A stretch of 64,000 nt of DNA from an uncultured Clostridium sp. (GCA_948469315.1 CAOKLQ010000008.1:1-64000), one strand, 5' to 3'. Shown: positions 28,301 through 38,392, numbered from the stretch's first letter. Notes: a model not told the origin generated them from the letters alone. Numbers and translations: made by a program.

Positions 28301-28898
28301 AAGTCTTGGAAGCATAAATATAGATTCTATCCAAGAATATAAAGAACTAAAACAAAGATATGACTTTATGTGTGAGCAAAGGCTAGATTTAGAAAATTCT
28401 ATAACAAAACTTCGCAAAATAATTTCTGAAATGACAGTAGTAATGAAAGAGCAATTTAGCGAGAATTTTAAAATAATAAATCAAAACTTTAACATAGTCT
28501 TTGGGGAACTATTTGGTGGAGGAAAAGCTGAATTAATACTAACAGATGAAGAAAATATTTTAGAATGTGGAATAGAAATAAAAGTACAACCACCAGGAAA
28601 AAAACTTCAAAATATGACATTATTATCAGGAGGAGAAAAAGCATTTACAGCAATAGCACTTTTATTTGCAATATTAAAAATAAATCCATCACCATTTTGT
28701 GTACTAGACGAAATAGAAGCGGCATTAGATGATGTAAATGTATTTAGATATGCAGATTATTTAAAAAAATTTACATTAGATACACAATTTTTAGTAATAA
28801 CACACAGAAAAGGAACGATGGAAGCGGCAGATACTGTTTATGGTGTTACAATGGAAGAAAATGGAATTAGTAAATTGTTGTCGATGAAGTTAAAATAA
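25350..28898 (+). CDS. smc: Chromosome segregation ATPase SMC
   Basis: SMC forms the core of the bacterial condensin that organises and separates chromosomes. The 1182-residue protein has Walker A GPNGSGKSN at residues 31-39, a long coiled coil, the hinge at about residues 525-660 (CGVLANLISVDTKYQTAIEMS, RASFLPITSVKG), a second coiled coil, and the C-terminal head with LLSGGEKAFTAIALLFA and Walker B PFCVLDEIEAALDDVN. It uses CGC as ordinary arginine (AAA-CTT-CGC-AAA), and its only CGG triplets are out of frame (e.g. GAA-GCG-GCA). In many Clostridia smc follows rnc; here it stands apart, about 21 kb away. Confidence 0.98.
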   Translation: MYLKRLEMQGFKSFADKTVLEFKPGITSVIGPNGSGKSNISDAIRWVLGEQSIKSLRGAKSEDVIFAGTQNRKSLGFAESSLIFDNSDGKLPIEYNEVTVTRKLYRSGESGYYINKTPCRLKDILELFMDTGIGKDGYSIIGQGKIDEILSNKSEDRRHIFEEASGIVKYRVRKEESEKKLEHTKLNLLRINDIISEIESNIDPLKNQAEKARKFLDLREQLKNIEIGLFLYNIENNRKNLEQIKKDEEILNYTYKDQQDKQKQMQEQKDKLKQQLDNITLEIENMQNLSFESTNKIEKINSDINVNKQRIENNEENYKRFEQDIVELEEKIKGLKQEQKQKESKKENLYKNKEKFEKELKEKQEKLDEITKKLSSKELEIEQKKKQVEENTDLKYEKQNIISMQNATNEELEKRQKTVKQEIENTISELDAARLNKSEISETFGQIDAKRNKIQSSLEKINEQKSGKSKKIKEYEDEINKITYNIRMKDSRKKFLEETEKEKEGYTKSVKSLLLDCEKNESLKKGMCGVLANLISVDTKYQTAIEMSLGGALQNIVTDTEQEAKRLVEHLRKNNLGRASFLPITSVKGKKLDKYDSKKIDGVIGIASDLVSYDKKYEGIVQSLLGRCVIVEDMDVGVMLAKANKYTFKIVTLKGDIINATGAITGGSVLKKTVNILGRKSEIEQLQIQIKDLNNHLEKIEKQKEEYISGIEDILEKADSLGKELQDIDIVYATEKQKMVSIEENVEKLENRLARLKQELEDISNQKQEIIKIKENEQKKIDNLLEENEKLNSVIEEFVNLNKDNQKYIDDLNFDITNLKISVSSFEESGMSIDEVTAMLENDIKASLDSVQNKTNGLESIKKENEELNIKIEELKAQIEKIKEDVKNSSSKVEKLKENRINTNEELEKTEKEISNLFKSVEELKEQIVKIDVKKAKVSDEIENIINKMWEEYELTPNNCEEFEKPANVANTQKQVNELRQDIKSLGSINIDSIQEYKELKQRYDFMCEQRLDLENSITKLRKIISEMTVVMKEQFSENFKIINQNFNIVFGELFGGGKAELILTDEENILECGIEIKVQPPGKKLQNMTLLSGGEKAFTAIALLFAILKINPSPFCVLDEIEAALDDVNVFRYADYLKKFTLDTQFLVITHRKGTMEAADTVYGVTMEENGISKLLSMKLK

Positions 28899-29082
28899 TT
28901 AGAAGTTAGAGGTTAGAATAATTCATCTAATATCTAGCTTCTATTTTTTTACCTCTAACTTATTACAATAAAACCTACAAACTTTAATATTTATGTATAA
29001 TACGACTTGAAATTTGATAATATTAATGATATATTTAAAAATAATTATTTGTAATAAAAAATGTATTAAAGAGAGGTAAAAT

Positions 29083-30483
29083 ATGAAAATAGAATTATTA
29101 GGTGGATGTACTAAAAATGAAATGGATTCTAGAATTCAAAAAGTTGCTGCTTCTGGAAAACTTTCAAGATTTCCAGGAAATGTATTTGAAGTATTAGAAA
29201 GTTGTAATGATTATGAAAAAAATTTAAAATTAATTAAAAGAATTATTGGAATGGGACATAAGTCTATCATTGAACATGATTATTTAGTATTTGCTATTTG
29301 TGATGTTACTCCTATTATTGAACAAACTATTATTGGTAACAGATTAACTTCTTTTACTATAAAATCTAGACGTGAGGTTGATTTTAGAACAGCAGGATTT
29401 TATATTCCTGATTTCAGAGATAAAGAAGGGAATATACATAGATGTAACAAAGAGTTAAAAGAAAAATATACTAATCATATGAAATTTTTATTTAATACAT
29501 ATGGAGATTTAGTAGATTCTGGTATAAATGTAGAAGATTCAAGATTTATATTACCATATTCTTATTACAGTAATATTATTATGGGACTAGATGCTAGAAA
29601 TTTAGAAAGACTTACTATTTCTCTTTTACATGGTCCATTAGGTAAAATTTCTGAATTAAAAGAGTTTGGGAATATTCTTTTTGAATTAATTAAGAAATTT
29701 GTTCCTTATTTAGCAGAAAATATTGAAGATTATGAAGAATTTCCTACAGATGAATCAGATTATATAAATTCTTTATATACAAGACCAGATATTAATATTT
29801 TAGATAAGCCACATCTTTTAAGCTATACATCAAATCCTGATAGAGTTATATTAAAATCTTGTATTATGTATAATTATCAATGCTCAGAAGATGCAGCTGA
29901 AAAGATACTAGATTCTTCTGCTAAAAAAGATACTAACTATGAAGCTAAATTAATGGATATAATTCTTCATAAAGAAGAACGTAGAGAATTAGAACAAGTA
30001 AACTTCACTTTTCAAATTCCTATTTCTTTATCTATTCTTACCCATTTAACAAGACATAGAATGCACTCTTTATTAGTACCTAGTTTTGTTCCTATGTGGA
30101 ATTTAAAAAATTACATTATTCCGCCTACTATAAATGCTAAAAAAGATGCTCTTGAATTATTTAATTTAGCAATTGATAAAAATATTCAAATGTTAGAAGA
30201 ATTTAAGAAATATGATATTTTTGAATATGATTTAATATATTTTTATCTTGGATGTCAAATGGTAAATGTTATGACTTCAATAAATGGTAGATCTCTTCAA
30301 TGGATCTTAAGGATGCGTTGTTGTAATAAAGCTCAATGGCAAATTAGAAATATTGCAAAAGAATTAGCAAGACAAGTAAAACAAGTAGCTCCTCTTTTAG
30401 GTAAAGGACTTGGCTCTACTTGTGTTACTGATTTAGTTTGCTATGAGGGAAAAGAGTGTTGTGGATTAATTGATACTTTATAA
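29083..30483 (+). CDS. Tandem FAD-dependent thymidylate synthase-like protein (two ThyX modules)
   Basis: ThyX makes dTMP from dUMP using FAD and methylene-tetrahydrofolate. At 466 residues this is about twice the usual length. The first half has a ThyX-like core (GMGHKSIIEHDYLVFAICDV, NRLTSFTIKSRREVDF). The second half repeats the pattern (LEQVNFTFQIPISLSILTHL, TRHRMHSLLVPSF, then RSLQWILRMRCCNKAQWQIR), ending in a ThyX-like C-terminus with cysteines (GSTCVTDLVCYEGKECCG). The canonical RHRxxSxNxxSxRY motif is changed in both halves, so activity needs proof. Codon use is richer in T-ending triplets (ATT, GTT, TCT, CCT) than its neighbours, hinting at a different origin or expression level. 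Confidence 0.8.
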   Translation: MKIELLGGCTKNEMDSRIQKVAASGKLSRFPGNVFEVLESCNDYEKNLKLIKRIIGMGHKSIIEHDYLVFAICDVTPIIEQTIIGNRLTSFTIKSRREVDFRTAGFYIPDFRDKEGNIHRCNKELKEKYTNHMKFLFNTYGDLVDSGINVEDSRFILPYSYYSNIIMGLDARNLERLTISLLHGPLGKISELKEFGNILFELIKKFVPYLAENIEDYEEFPTDESDYINSLYTRPDINILDKPHLLSYTSNPDRVILKSCIMYNYQCSEDAAEKILDSSAKKDTNYEAKLMDIILHKEERRELEQVNFTFQIPISLSILTHLTRHRMHSLLVPSFVPMWNLKNYIIPPTINAKKDALELFNLAIDKNIQMLEEFKKYDIFEYDLIYFYLGCQMVNVMTSINGRSLQWILRMRCCNKAQWQIRNIAKELARQVKQVAPLLGKGLGSTCVTDLVCYEGKECCGLIDTL

Positions 30484-30525
30484 AAAAATAATGAACAAGG
30501 TTAAAACTTGTTCATTATTTTTTTA
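30483..30525 (+). terminator. Strong terminator after the ThyX gene
   Basis: AAAAAATAATGAACAAG pairs with CTTGTTCATTATTTTTT across a short loop, ending in T8. Confidence 0.92.
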
Positions 30526-30578
30526 TATTATAGGAGATCTACAATTTTTATATAATATTTTACAGGTATAATGTTATA

Positions 30579-31217
30579 TTATAATAAAACTCTAGAAAAT
30601 CCAATTACAATTAAAATAACAGCAGAGAAGATATTCCAAAATTTTTCAGAAATTTTAAATCTATTGTAAATAAGCTTCCCAAACATTGAACCTAAACTAA
30701 TAAATAAGACTTGAAAACTAGCAGAGAGAAAGGGAAAAACTAAAGATGTAATTCCACTCACACCTGCTCCTATACCAATGCTAAATACATCTAAAGAAAG
30801 AGCAATGGCTAAGTAAAAGGCTTCTTTTGGATTTATATTGTTAGAATTGTCTAAGTCAGATAAAATAGGATCTTTTATAATTGTTATAGTAATTCCTAAA
30901 GGCTTTAAAATAAAATCATATTTTTTATTTTTAGGTTTTGACTTATTTAATTTTTTAGGTGTAATAGTAGTATAAATAATCCATAATCCCATAGAAAATA
31001 AAATAATAAAACCAATAAAATTAGATACATAAAGCGAAAACAGATTATTAAGTAGTGATCCAAAATAAGTAGATAAAACAGCAACAATAAAAAATATAAA
31101 AAATAAAACATATTTAGATGTATTATTTATTTTTGTATCTCTAATTCCATATGTTATACCAATTCCCAAAGCATCAATGCTAACAGCAAAGCTAAGTAAT
31201 AAACTAGTAAGAAACAT
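30579..31217 (-). CDS. ytaF: Sporulation membrane protein YtaF / MntP-like
   Basis: A 212-residue polytopic membrane protein related to the MntP manganese exporters. In spore formers the YtaF type is expressed during sporulation; its precise role is unknown. Visible features are the first helix LLLSFAVSIDALGIGITYG with the conserved D, a central cytoplasmic part with DPILSDLDNSNNINPKEA (the DxDxSG-like YtaF hallmark), and the mirrored helix AIALSLDVFSIGIGAGVSG. About six membrane segments. An AGGTG site precedes the ATG. It is convergent with the ThyX gene and divergent from the ATPase gene. Confidence 0.87.
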   Translation of the reverse strand: MFLTSLLLSFAVSIDALGIGITYGIRDTKINNTSKYVLFFIFFIVAVLSTYFGSLLNNLFSLYVSNFIGFIILFSMGLWIIYTTITPKKLNKSKPKNKKYDFILKPLGITITIIKDPILSDLDNSNNINPKEAFYLAIALSLDVFSIGIGAGVSGITSLVFPFLSASFQVLFISLGSMFGKLIYNRFKISEKFWNIFSAVILIVIGFSRVLL

Positions 31218-31374
31218 GAAAATTCACCTCTTAAAATATAATATGTAAACAATGGAAAATTGATAGTGTAATATTATAAATTTATATATAGAAATAAAGA
31301 ATACAAATTAGTAATAAAAATATATGCTTGTACATATTATATAAAAGTGAATATAAAAAACATACAAAGGAGAG

Positions 31375-34055
31375 ATGAATATGTGGCATACAAAGAATAT
31401 TGAACAAGTAAAAAAAGACTTTAGAGTAAATTTAGAAAAAGGGCTTACGCAGGATGAAGCAAAAAGAAGAAATGAAAAATGTGGACCAAATAAATTAAAA
31501 GAAAAGAAAAAGGAATCTTTGGCGACTAAATTTATAAAACAATTTAATGATTTTATGATTATCATTTTAATTATTGCATCAGTAATATCAGCCTTAGTTA
31601 GCTATTTTGAAGGAAATAATGATTACTTTGATTCAATAATAATAATTGCAATAGTAATATTTAATAGTTTAATGGGAGTAATACAAGAAGCAAAAGCAGA
31701 AAAATCAATAGAAGCTTTAAAAAAGATGTCAGCACCAACAGCAAAAGTAAAAAGAGAGGGTAAAATAAAAGAAATAGACGTAGAAGAGGTAGTACCAGGA
31801 GATATAGTTATATTAGAATCAGGAAATTATGTACCAGCAGATTGTAGGTTAATAAACTCTTTTAACTTAAAAATAGAAGAATCAAGCTTAACAGGAGAGA
31901 CGGTTGCATCTGGAAAAGATGCTGAATTAGTGTTAGATAAAGATGTAAGTCTAGGTGATATGAAAAACATGGCATTTTATGCAAGCATAGTAATTTCAGG
32001 ACATGCAGAAGCTATAGTTACAAATATAGGAATGAATACAAAAGTTGGAAAAATTGCTAAAATGATTATTGAAAATGAAGCACCTAGGACACCTATACAA
32101 AAGAAATTAGAACAAGTAGGAAAAACTTTAGGAATTGCATGTTTAGTAATTTGTGCAGTTGTATTTTTAATAGGAATATTTAAAAAAATATCACCAATAG
32201 AAATGTTTATGACATCAGTAGGTTTAGCCGTTGCTGCAATACCAGAAGGCTTGCCTGCAATAGTTACAATAATGTTATCTATTGGAGTTACAAAAATGGC
32301 TAAAAAAAATGCAATAATAAGAAAGCTTCCAGCAGTTGAAACATTAGGTAGTAGCAGGGTAATATGTTCAGACAAAACAGGAACATTAACGCAAAATAAG
32401 ATGAAAGTACAAAAATATGCAAATGTAAATGGAATATATGAAATGACTAATAAAAGTGAAGAACAAGAATTTCTATTTAGGCTTGCTTCAATGTGTACAA
32501 CATGTAATGTAGAATATAAAGAAGAAAAGTTTATAGCAAATCGGAGAAGCAACAGAATGTGCAATAGTAGATGGTGCATTAGATTTAAATATAAATAAAA
32601 ATGATATATGCGCTTTAGAGCCAAAAATTGCAGAAATACCATTTGAATCATCTAGAAAATTAATGACTACAATACATAAAAAGAAAAATGGAAAATACTT
32701 AATAATAACAAAAGGTGCACCAGATATATTATTGCAAAGATGTCAAAATTATATAAATAACAATAATATACAAAGCTTAAATATAGGAATAAAAGACAAA
32801 ATTGATAAATATAACAAGCAAATGGCAAAAGAAGCCTTAAGAGTTTTGGCAGTAGCATTTTTAGAAGTAGACATTTTGCCACATAATATAGAAACACAGA
32901 CAATAGAAAAAAATTTAACATTTATAGGACTAATAGGAATGATAGATCCTCCAAGAAAAGGAGTAAAAGAAGCAATTAAAACTTGCAAGATGGCAGGAAT
33001 AAAAACAGTAATGATAACAGGAGACCATATAGAAACAGCAAAAGCAATAGCAAGTAATTTAGGAATTCTAAAATCTTCAGATTTAAGTATAACAGGAAGT
33101 GAGCTTGATAAAATATCTGAGGAAAGCCTGCAAAGAAATATAATGAAATACTCGGTATTTGCAAGAGTATCACCTGAACATAAAGTAAGAATAGTAAAAG
33201 CCTTCCAAAGTACAGGAGCAGTAGTTGCAATGACAGGAGATGGAGTAAATGACGCACCAGCACTAAAAAATGCAGATATAGGAATATCTATGGGAAAAAC
33301 TGGAACTGATGTTGCAAAAAATGCATCAGATATGATTTTAGCAGATGATAATTTTGTTACAATAGTTGAAAGTGTAAAACAAGGAAGAAATATATATGAT
33401 AATATTAGGAAAGCAATTCACTTTTTAATTGCAACAAACATAGGGGAAATAGTTACAATATTTGTGGGGTTAATATTAGGAATGAAATCACCTTTGCTTG
33501 CAATTCAACTACTTTGGATAAATCTAGTAACAGATTCAATACCTGCAATAGCTTTAGGATTAGAGCCACCTGAAAAAGACATAATGAATAAAAAACCAAA
33601 AGATTCTAAAAAAGGGATATTTTCAGATGGATTATGGGGAGATATTTTTTCAGAAGGAATAATGATAGGAATATTAACATTAGTAGCATTTAGTCTAGGT
33701 TGCAAATTAGGAGGAATAACAGTTGGCAGAACAATGGCATTTATATCTTTAGGATTGTTAGAATTAGTACATAGTTTTAATATAAAAAGTGAAGAATCTA
33801 TATTTAAAATGCGGAATATTAGAAAATAAATTCTTAATAGGAGCATTTATATTAGGAACAATCTTACAAGTAGGAGTTTTATTTATACCAAGCTTAGTAA
33901 ATATATTTAAATTGACTATGCTAAATAAAATGCAGTGGATATATACAATAGCCATTTCAATTTCTCCACTTGTAATAATGGAAATTCAAAAGAAGTTTAA
34001 TGAAATAAAATTTGGAAAAACGGTGTATAAATATACAGAAAAAAGTACAATTTAG
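31375..34055 (+). CDS. Calcium-type P-type ATPase, two +1 recoding sites
   Basis: A cation-transporting P-type (P2A-like) ATPase of about 892 residues when both shifts are made. The N-terminal domain (MNMWHTKNIEQVKKDFRVN), the actuator motif SSLTGETV, the PEGLPA membrane helix and the phosphorylation site CSDKTGTLT are in the first frame. At CGG 32542 a +1 shift gives GEATECAIVDGALDLNINK and the nucleotide-binding domain, TGDHIETAKAIA and MTGDGVNDAPALKNADIGI. At CGG 33812 a second +1 gives FKMGILENKFLIGAFILGTI, the last two membrane helices and the C-terminus. Membrane ligand residues (NLVTDSIPAIALG) fit a Ca2+ pump. A possible second ATG six bases on (31381) would also serve. Confidence 0.92.
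32542..32544 (+). other. Predicted +1 recoding CGG (P-type ATPase site 1)
   Basis: AAT-CGG-A. Skipping the C gives AN-GEATECAIVDGA, the conserved 'GDPTEGAL'-like segment of the nucleotide-binding domain. Confidence 0.92.
33812..33814 (+). other. Predicted +1 recoding CGG (P-type ATPase site 2)
   Basis: ATG-CGG-A. Skipping the C gives FKM-GILENKFLIGAFILG; the zero frame stops after 4 codons. Confidence 0.92.
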
Positions 34056-34128
34056 ATATTAGAAATTAGAGGTTGAAGGTTAGATTGAGAGAGGTTATAA
34101 AAATATTAAATATAGGAAATAACATATA

Positions 34129-34208
34129 GGGGCGATTAATAATCGCCCGCTTATCAAAGAGGACACCATTTGACAATAGGGACATATATTTTTGGCATAT
34201 GTCCCTAT
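34129..34208. repeat. Two short palindromes downstream of the ATPase
   Basis: GGGCGATTAATAATCGCCC at about 34130-34148 and ATAGGGACATAT ... ATATGTCCCTAT at 34176-34208, between convergent genes. Both belong to the TGTAGGG/GGGACA palindrome group. Confidence 0.8.
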
Positions 34209-34217
34209 CCACGTTTA

Positions 34218-36536
34218 TTAATTCTTTAATTTAACTTTAACAACAGTACCTTCCTCAACTGAAGCATCTTTTTTTATAGACTGACTTTCAACTGTTAGGC
34301 CATTTCCATCAAAATCTATGTTAAGATTTTTAGATGATAAAGCACTTGTAGCTTCATTAGTAGTCATATTGGTTAAATCAGGAACAGTTACTGAGACTCT
34401 AGTTGTATTTTCATGCGTATATAAACAAATAATTGATCCATTTTGCAGAGTTGTTCCAACAGTAGGAAATTGTTCTAATACAAGCAAGCTATTTTGATCA
34501 TCATTTATAGAATAATTACATTTAAATCCAGCTTGTGTAAGGAGCTTTTTTGCTTCTGCTAAAGTTTTATTACGTACGTCTGGAACAATTATAGTAGTAG
34601 GTAAAGATGAATTAGTACTAACAGTTGCATTTGAAATATCAGTTGATGTAAGACCAATATAAGGTAATATTTCAGATAACATACTAGATATAATCGGTCC
34701 ACAAACTTGTCCACCTTGATGACTTTCTCCTTGAGGATCATATAAAGCAACTAATAAGCAAATTTCAGGGTTCTCAGTAGGAGATACAGCAATAAAAGAT
34801 GCAACATACCCTTCATCTTCGTTTCCAAGTATTGGCTCTGAAGTACCAGTTTTTCCTCCAACAGAGTATCCTACAACTTGTGCTTGATGGCCAGTTCCAT
34901 CTACTACGGCAGAATTCATTAAGTCTAACATTCTATTTGCAGTAGATTTTGAAATTACTTGTCTAACACTTTGAGGTTCTATATTAGTAGTAGAGTTTGT
35001 ATCTGTATTAATAACTTGTTTAACAATTCTAGGTCTCATTAAAACACCGTCATTTGCAATAGAAGAAATAGCACTAACTAGTTGAAGAGGTGTGACTGTA
35101 ATTCTTTGTCCAAAAGACATAGTTGCAAGTTCAACATTTCCAACAGTTTTAAGCTTATGAAAGATACTAGTAGATTCTCCTGGAAGTGAAATACCAGTTT
35201 TTTCTAAAAGCCCAAAAGCATCATAATATTTATATAATTTTGTAGCACCAATTCTTTTACCTAATTGCATAAAAGCTGGATTACAGGAATTTTCCAAAGA
35301 CTCTCTTAAAGTCTGATTTCCATGAGGAGCATATACTGGTCTCCAACATTTTATATCTACATCATTTACAGTTTCATAACCAATACATGTAAAATCATTT
35401 GGAACATCTTCAGAAGTAATATTTTCTTCAAGAGCAACAGCAGAAGTTATAAGTTTAAAAGTAGAACCAGGTTCATAAGTCTGAGCAATATTTCTATTTC
35501 TCCAAATTTCATTTAAAGCACTTGTTCTATCATTAGATGAAAGTGAATCCCATACTTTTGTAAGTTCATTAGTATTTGGTTCAAAAGGTGTATTTAAGTT
35601 ATAATCTGGATATGATGCCATAGCTAAAATATCACCAGTACTAGGATCCATAGCAAGAGCAATACCACCCCTTTGGCAATTATTGTCTTTAATAGCTTGT
35701 GATAAATGTTTTTCTACAACAGCCTGAATATTAGCATCAATAGTTAAAACTATATTACTACCATTTTTAGCAGGTATATAAGTTTCATTTGCATCAGGAA
35801 TTTGTTCTTGAAAGGCATCTTGAGAAGTAATAACTTTGCCATTAGTACCAGCTAAAACATCATTCCATCTAAGTTCAACTCCTTGCAATCCATTATTGTC
35901 ATTTCCACAAAAGCCGAGTACATGAGATGCTAAATTGGAATATGGATACGTTCTTTTAGAATCTTCATCAATATTAATTCCAGAACTAAATTTATTTTCT
36001 TCCATCCATTTTTTTAATAAATCAACCTTATCTTTTTCTACTTTTTTTACAATAGTTTCTACACTATTATTACTGCTGAGCTTTTGAATAACTTCGTCAT
36101 AATTTAGCTCAAAAATATCACAAAAGGTTGTAGCCAATTTTTCTTTTTTTTCTTTAGTATCTGAGATGTTATTTCCAACAATCTTTTTGGGATTAACTGA
36201 AATAGTATCAACTTGAGAACTTATAGCCAAAACCTTACCAGTAGAATCATAAATAGTTCCTCTTTTTGCAGTAATAATACTATTAGTAGTTTGCTGATTA
36301 TATGCTTTTTCTTTTAAAGAAAAGCCATCTTTAAATTGAAGAAAGGCAATTCTACCTATTAAAAAAATAAAAACAATAATGATAAGTGCTAAAACAAATT
36401 TATATCTTTTAATAGGTAAGGTATTAATATTAAATTGATTATTAGAAGTCTTTTGATAATTATATTTTTTATTAGATTTATTTATTTTATTATATTTTTT
36501 AGAATTACTGTTATTATATTTTCTTTTCTTTTTCAT
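34218..36536 (-). CDS. Penicillin-binding protein 2 / SpoVD-like transpeptidase with PASTA domains
   Basis: A class B PBP that cross-links peptidoglycan. The 772-residue protein has a basic Lys/Asn-rich cytoplasmic tail, one membrane helix (FVLALIIIVFIFLIGRIAFL, about residues 50-70), a dimerisation domain (AKRGTIYDSTGKVLA), and the transpeptidase with active-site serine in YEPGSTFKLITSAVA, the SCN motif in ENSCNPAFM and KTGTSEP. Two C-terminal PASTA domains begin VPDVRNKTLAEAKKLL and VPDLTNMTTNEATSAL. Two PASTA domains fit either SpoVD (spore cortex) or the vegetative FtsI-like PBP; without the neighbouring mur genes I cannot decide. The ATG at 36536 is preferred over an upstream GTG at 36545. 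Confidence 0.93.
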   Translation of the reverse strand: MKKKRKYNNSNSKKYNKINKSNKKYNYQKTSNNQFNINTLPIKRYKFVLALIIIVFIFLIGRIAFLQFKDGFSLKEKAYNQQTTNSIITAKRGTIYDSTGKVLAISSQVDTISVNPKKIVGNNISDTKEKKEKLATTFCDIFELNYDEVIQKLSSNNSVETIVKKVEKDKVDLLKKWMEENKFSSGINIDEDSKRTYPYSNLASHVLGFCGNDNNGLQGVELRWNDVLAGTNGKVITSQDAFQEQIPDANETYIPAKNGSNIVLTIDANIQAVVEKHLSQAIKDNNCQRGGIALAMDPSTGDILAMASYPDYNLNTPFEPNTNELTKVWDSLSSNDRTSALNEIWRNRNIAQTYEPGSTFKLITSAVALEENITSEDVPNDFTCIGYETVNDVDIKCWRPVYAPHGNQTLRESLENSCNPAFMQLGKRIGATKLYKYYDAFGLLEKTGISLPGESTSIFHKLKTVGNVELATMSFGQRITVTPLQLVSAISSIANDGVLMRPRIVKQVINTDTNSTTNIEPQSVRQVISKSTANRMLDLMNSAVVDGTGHQAQVVGYSVGGKTGTSEPILGNEDEGYVASFIAVSPTENPEICLLVALYDPQGESHQGGQVCGPIISSMLSEILPYIGLTSTDISNATVSTNSSLPTTIIVPDVRNKTLAEAKKLLTQAGFKCNYSINDDQNSLLVLEQFPTVGTTLQNGSIICLYTHENTTRVSVTVPDLTNMTTNEATSALSSKNLNIDFDGNGLTVESQSIKKDASVEEGTVVKVKLKN

Positions 36537-36664
36537 AAACACCACTTTTAATATAAAAATTTATAAAAATATTTTATATTAAATACAAATAAAATGCAAG
36601 AAGAAAATAGGTATTAAAAACATCATAATAAAATACTTTATTATGATGTTTACATCTTTATTTT

Positions 36665-38392
36665 TTAATCCTCAATTTCCAAATTATTTCCATAACGTTT
36701 AATTTTTTGTGTAGTAGTTTTTTCAAAATCAGTTTTCCTTATATTAAAGCTTTTTATATGTTTAAAATTAGGAATTTGGCTATTTACCAAAGAAACAGTA
36801 TCTTTAATTAATTTATAAATTTCTTGATCTGATGTTTCTTTTATATTTAATTTTTCATAAATTACTTCATAATCAGGTAATATTTGTGCATGTACGAAAG
36901 TTTCGTCATTTTCTTGTTTTTGAATTCCAGTAACTAAACTTTCCAAAATAAAATCTGTATCATTTAATAATTGTTCAATTTCTTCTGGATAAATATTTTC
37001 TCCATTTTTAGTAATTATAACAGTCTTTTTTCTACCTGTAATATATAGCCAACCTTGAGTATCTATTTTTCCTAAATCGCCTGTATAAAACCAACCATTC
37101 TTTAAAACTTCGTTTGTCTGTTTAGGCATATTATAATAACCAAGCATAACATTTGGTCCTTTAACAATTATTTCTCCAATACCATTTTCGTTTGGATTAT
37201 CTACCTTATATTCAACATTTGGGATAGGTAAACCTACTGAATTTGGATTAGAATAAAAATCATTATTACCTGCAACAAGAGGGCTACACTCAGTAAGACC
37301 ATAACCTTGCAAAGTTTTTAGATCTAGCTTATCAAAAGCAGTTACCAAATCTGGATTTAAAGGTGCTGCTCCAACAATAAATGCTCGAACTTTTCCACCT
37401 AAAGATTTTTTTACTTTATATTTTACAATTTTATTGATAGGAAAAGGTAAGTTAGCAACAAAATTTTCACCGTTTGCATATTTAGGTAAAGAAGTTTTTA
37501 GCTGATTTTCTATTTTCTTATAAATTTTTTCCAACAATAAAGGAACTGATAAAACAACAGTAGGTTTATATTCTACAAAATTTTTAGTAATATGGCGAAG
37601 TCCATCACAATAAGCTATACATCCACCACTATAAATTACAAGCAAATATCCTAAAGTACATTCATAAGTATGATGTATAGGTAAAATAGAAAGCACTTGG
37701 TCTGTAGGTTTAACTTTTACAATGCCAAAAACAGACATAATATTTGAGCATATATTTTTATGAGATAAACAAACACCTTTAGCATTTCCAGTAGTTCCAG
37801 AAGTAAATAACAAAAAGTGCAATTCATCTGGATTTATTTGTATTTCGTCAAAAGATTTATTTCCATCTTGTATTAATTTTAATCCTTCTTCTTTTAATAT
37901 ATTTAAAGATAAAAAATTAGTTGTATTTTTATCACAATTAAAATTAACAAATATAGTGTCTTGATTTTTAATTTTTCTTTTTAACTCTAAAATAGAGCAA
38001 ATATATTTATCATCTCCTAAAACACAACAAGCCTCAGAAATATTTAAAAAGTTAACAACATCTTTATTATAAAGTTCTTTATCTATAGGAACAACAACAC
38101 CCAAAATACAAGCTGCCATATAAGATACAGCCCAATCATAACTATTTTTGCCAATAACAGCTATTTTTTTGCGTGCTAAACCTAAATCAATTAATTTAGT
38201 GCCTAAACTTATAACATCTTTTTTAAACTTAGAATAACTAATTTTATAAATGTTTCCATTAGAATTTTTTAGTTTAAAAGCAATTTTATTTCCAAACTTT
38301 TCAGTTGATTTATAAAGCATATCCTTTAAATCAGTTATTTTATTAGTAGTATGAAATTTATTTTGCATTTGTTCTGCGAGAGTTAAAATCAT
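36665..38392 (-). CDS. AMP-forming acyl-CoA synthetase (long-chain fatty acid ligase type)
   Basis: A 575-residue member of the ANL adenylate-forming superfamily, probably activating a fatty acid or similar acid to its CoA thioester via an acyl-AMP. Motifs: P-loop-like LLFTSGTTGNAKGV, LQGYGLTECSPLVAG, YTGDLGKIDTQGWLYITGRKK and the C-terminal catalytic-lysine region FEKTTTQKIKRYG. The ATG follows AAGGAG. A second, clearly paralogous enzyme lies at 61670-63517; they share the unusual order of motifs and the ending (FEKTTT.KIKR), so one probably arose by duplication. Substrate unknown. Confidence 0.92.
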   Translation of the reverse strand: MILTLAEQMQNKFHTTNKITDLKDMLYKSTEKFGNKIAFKLKNSNGNIYKISYSKFKKDVISLGTKLIDLGLARKKIAVIGKNSYDWAVSYMAACILGVVVPIDKELYNKDVVNFLNISEACCVLGDDKYICSILELKRKIKNQDTIFVNFNCDKNTTNFLSLNILKEEGLKLIQDGNKSFDEIQINPDELHFLLFTSGTTGNAKGVCLSHKNICSNIMSVFGIVKVKPTDQVLSILPIHHTYECTLGYLLVIYSGGCIAYCDGLRHITKNFVEYKPTVVLSVPLLLEKIYKKIENQLKTSLPKYANGENFVANLPFPINKIVKYKVKKSLGGKVRAFIVGAAPLNPDLVTAFDKLDLKTLQGYGLTECSPLVAGNNDFYSNPNSVGLPIPNVEYKVDNPNENGIGEIIVKGPNVMLGYYNMPKQTNEVLKNGWFYTGDLGKIDTQGWLYITGRKKTVIITKNGENIYPEEIEQLLNDTDFILESLVTGIQKQENDETFVHAQILPDYEVIYEKLNIKETSDQEIYKLIKDTVSLVNSQIPNFKHIKSFNIRKTDFEKTTTQKIKRYGNNLEIED

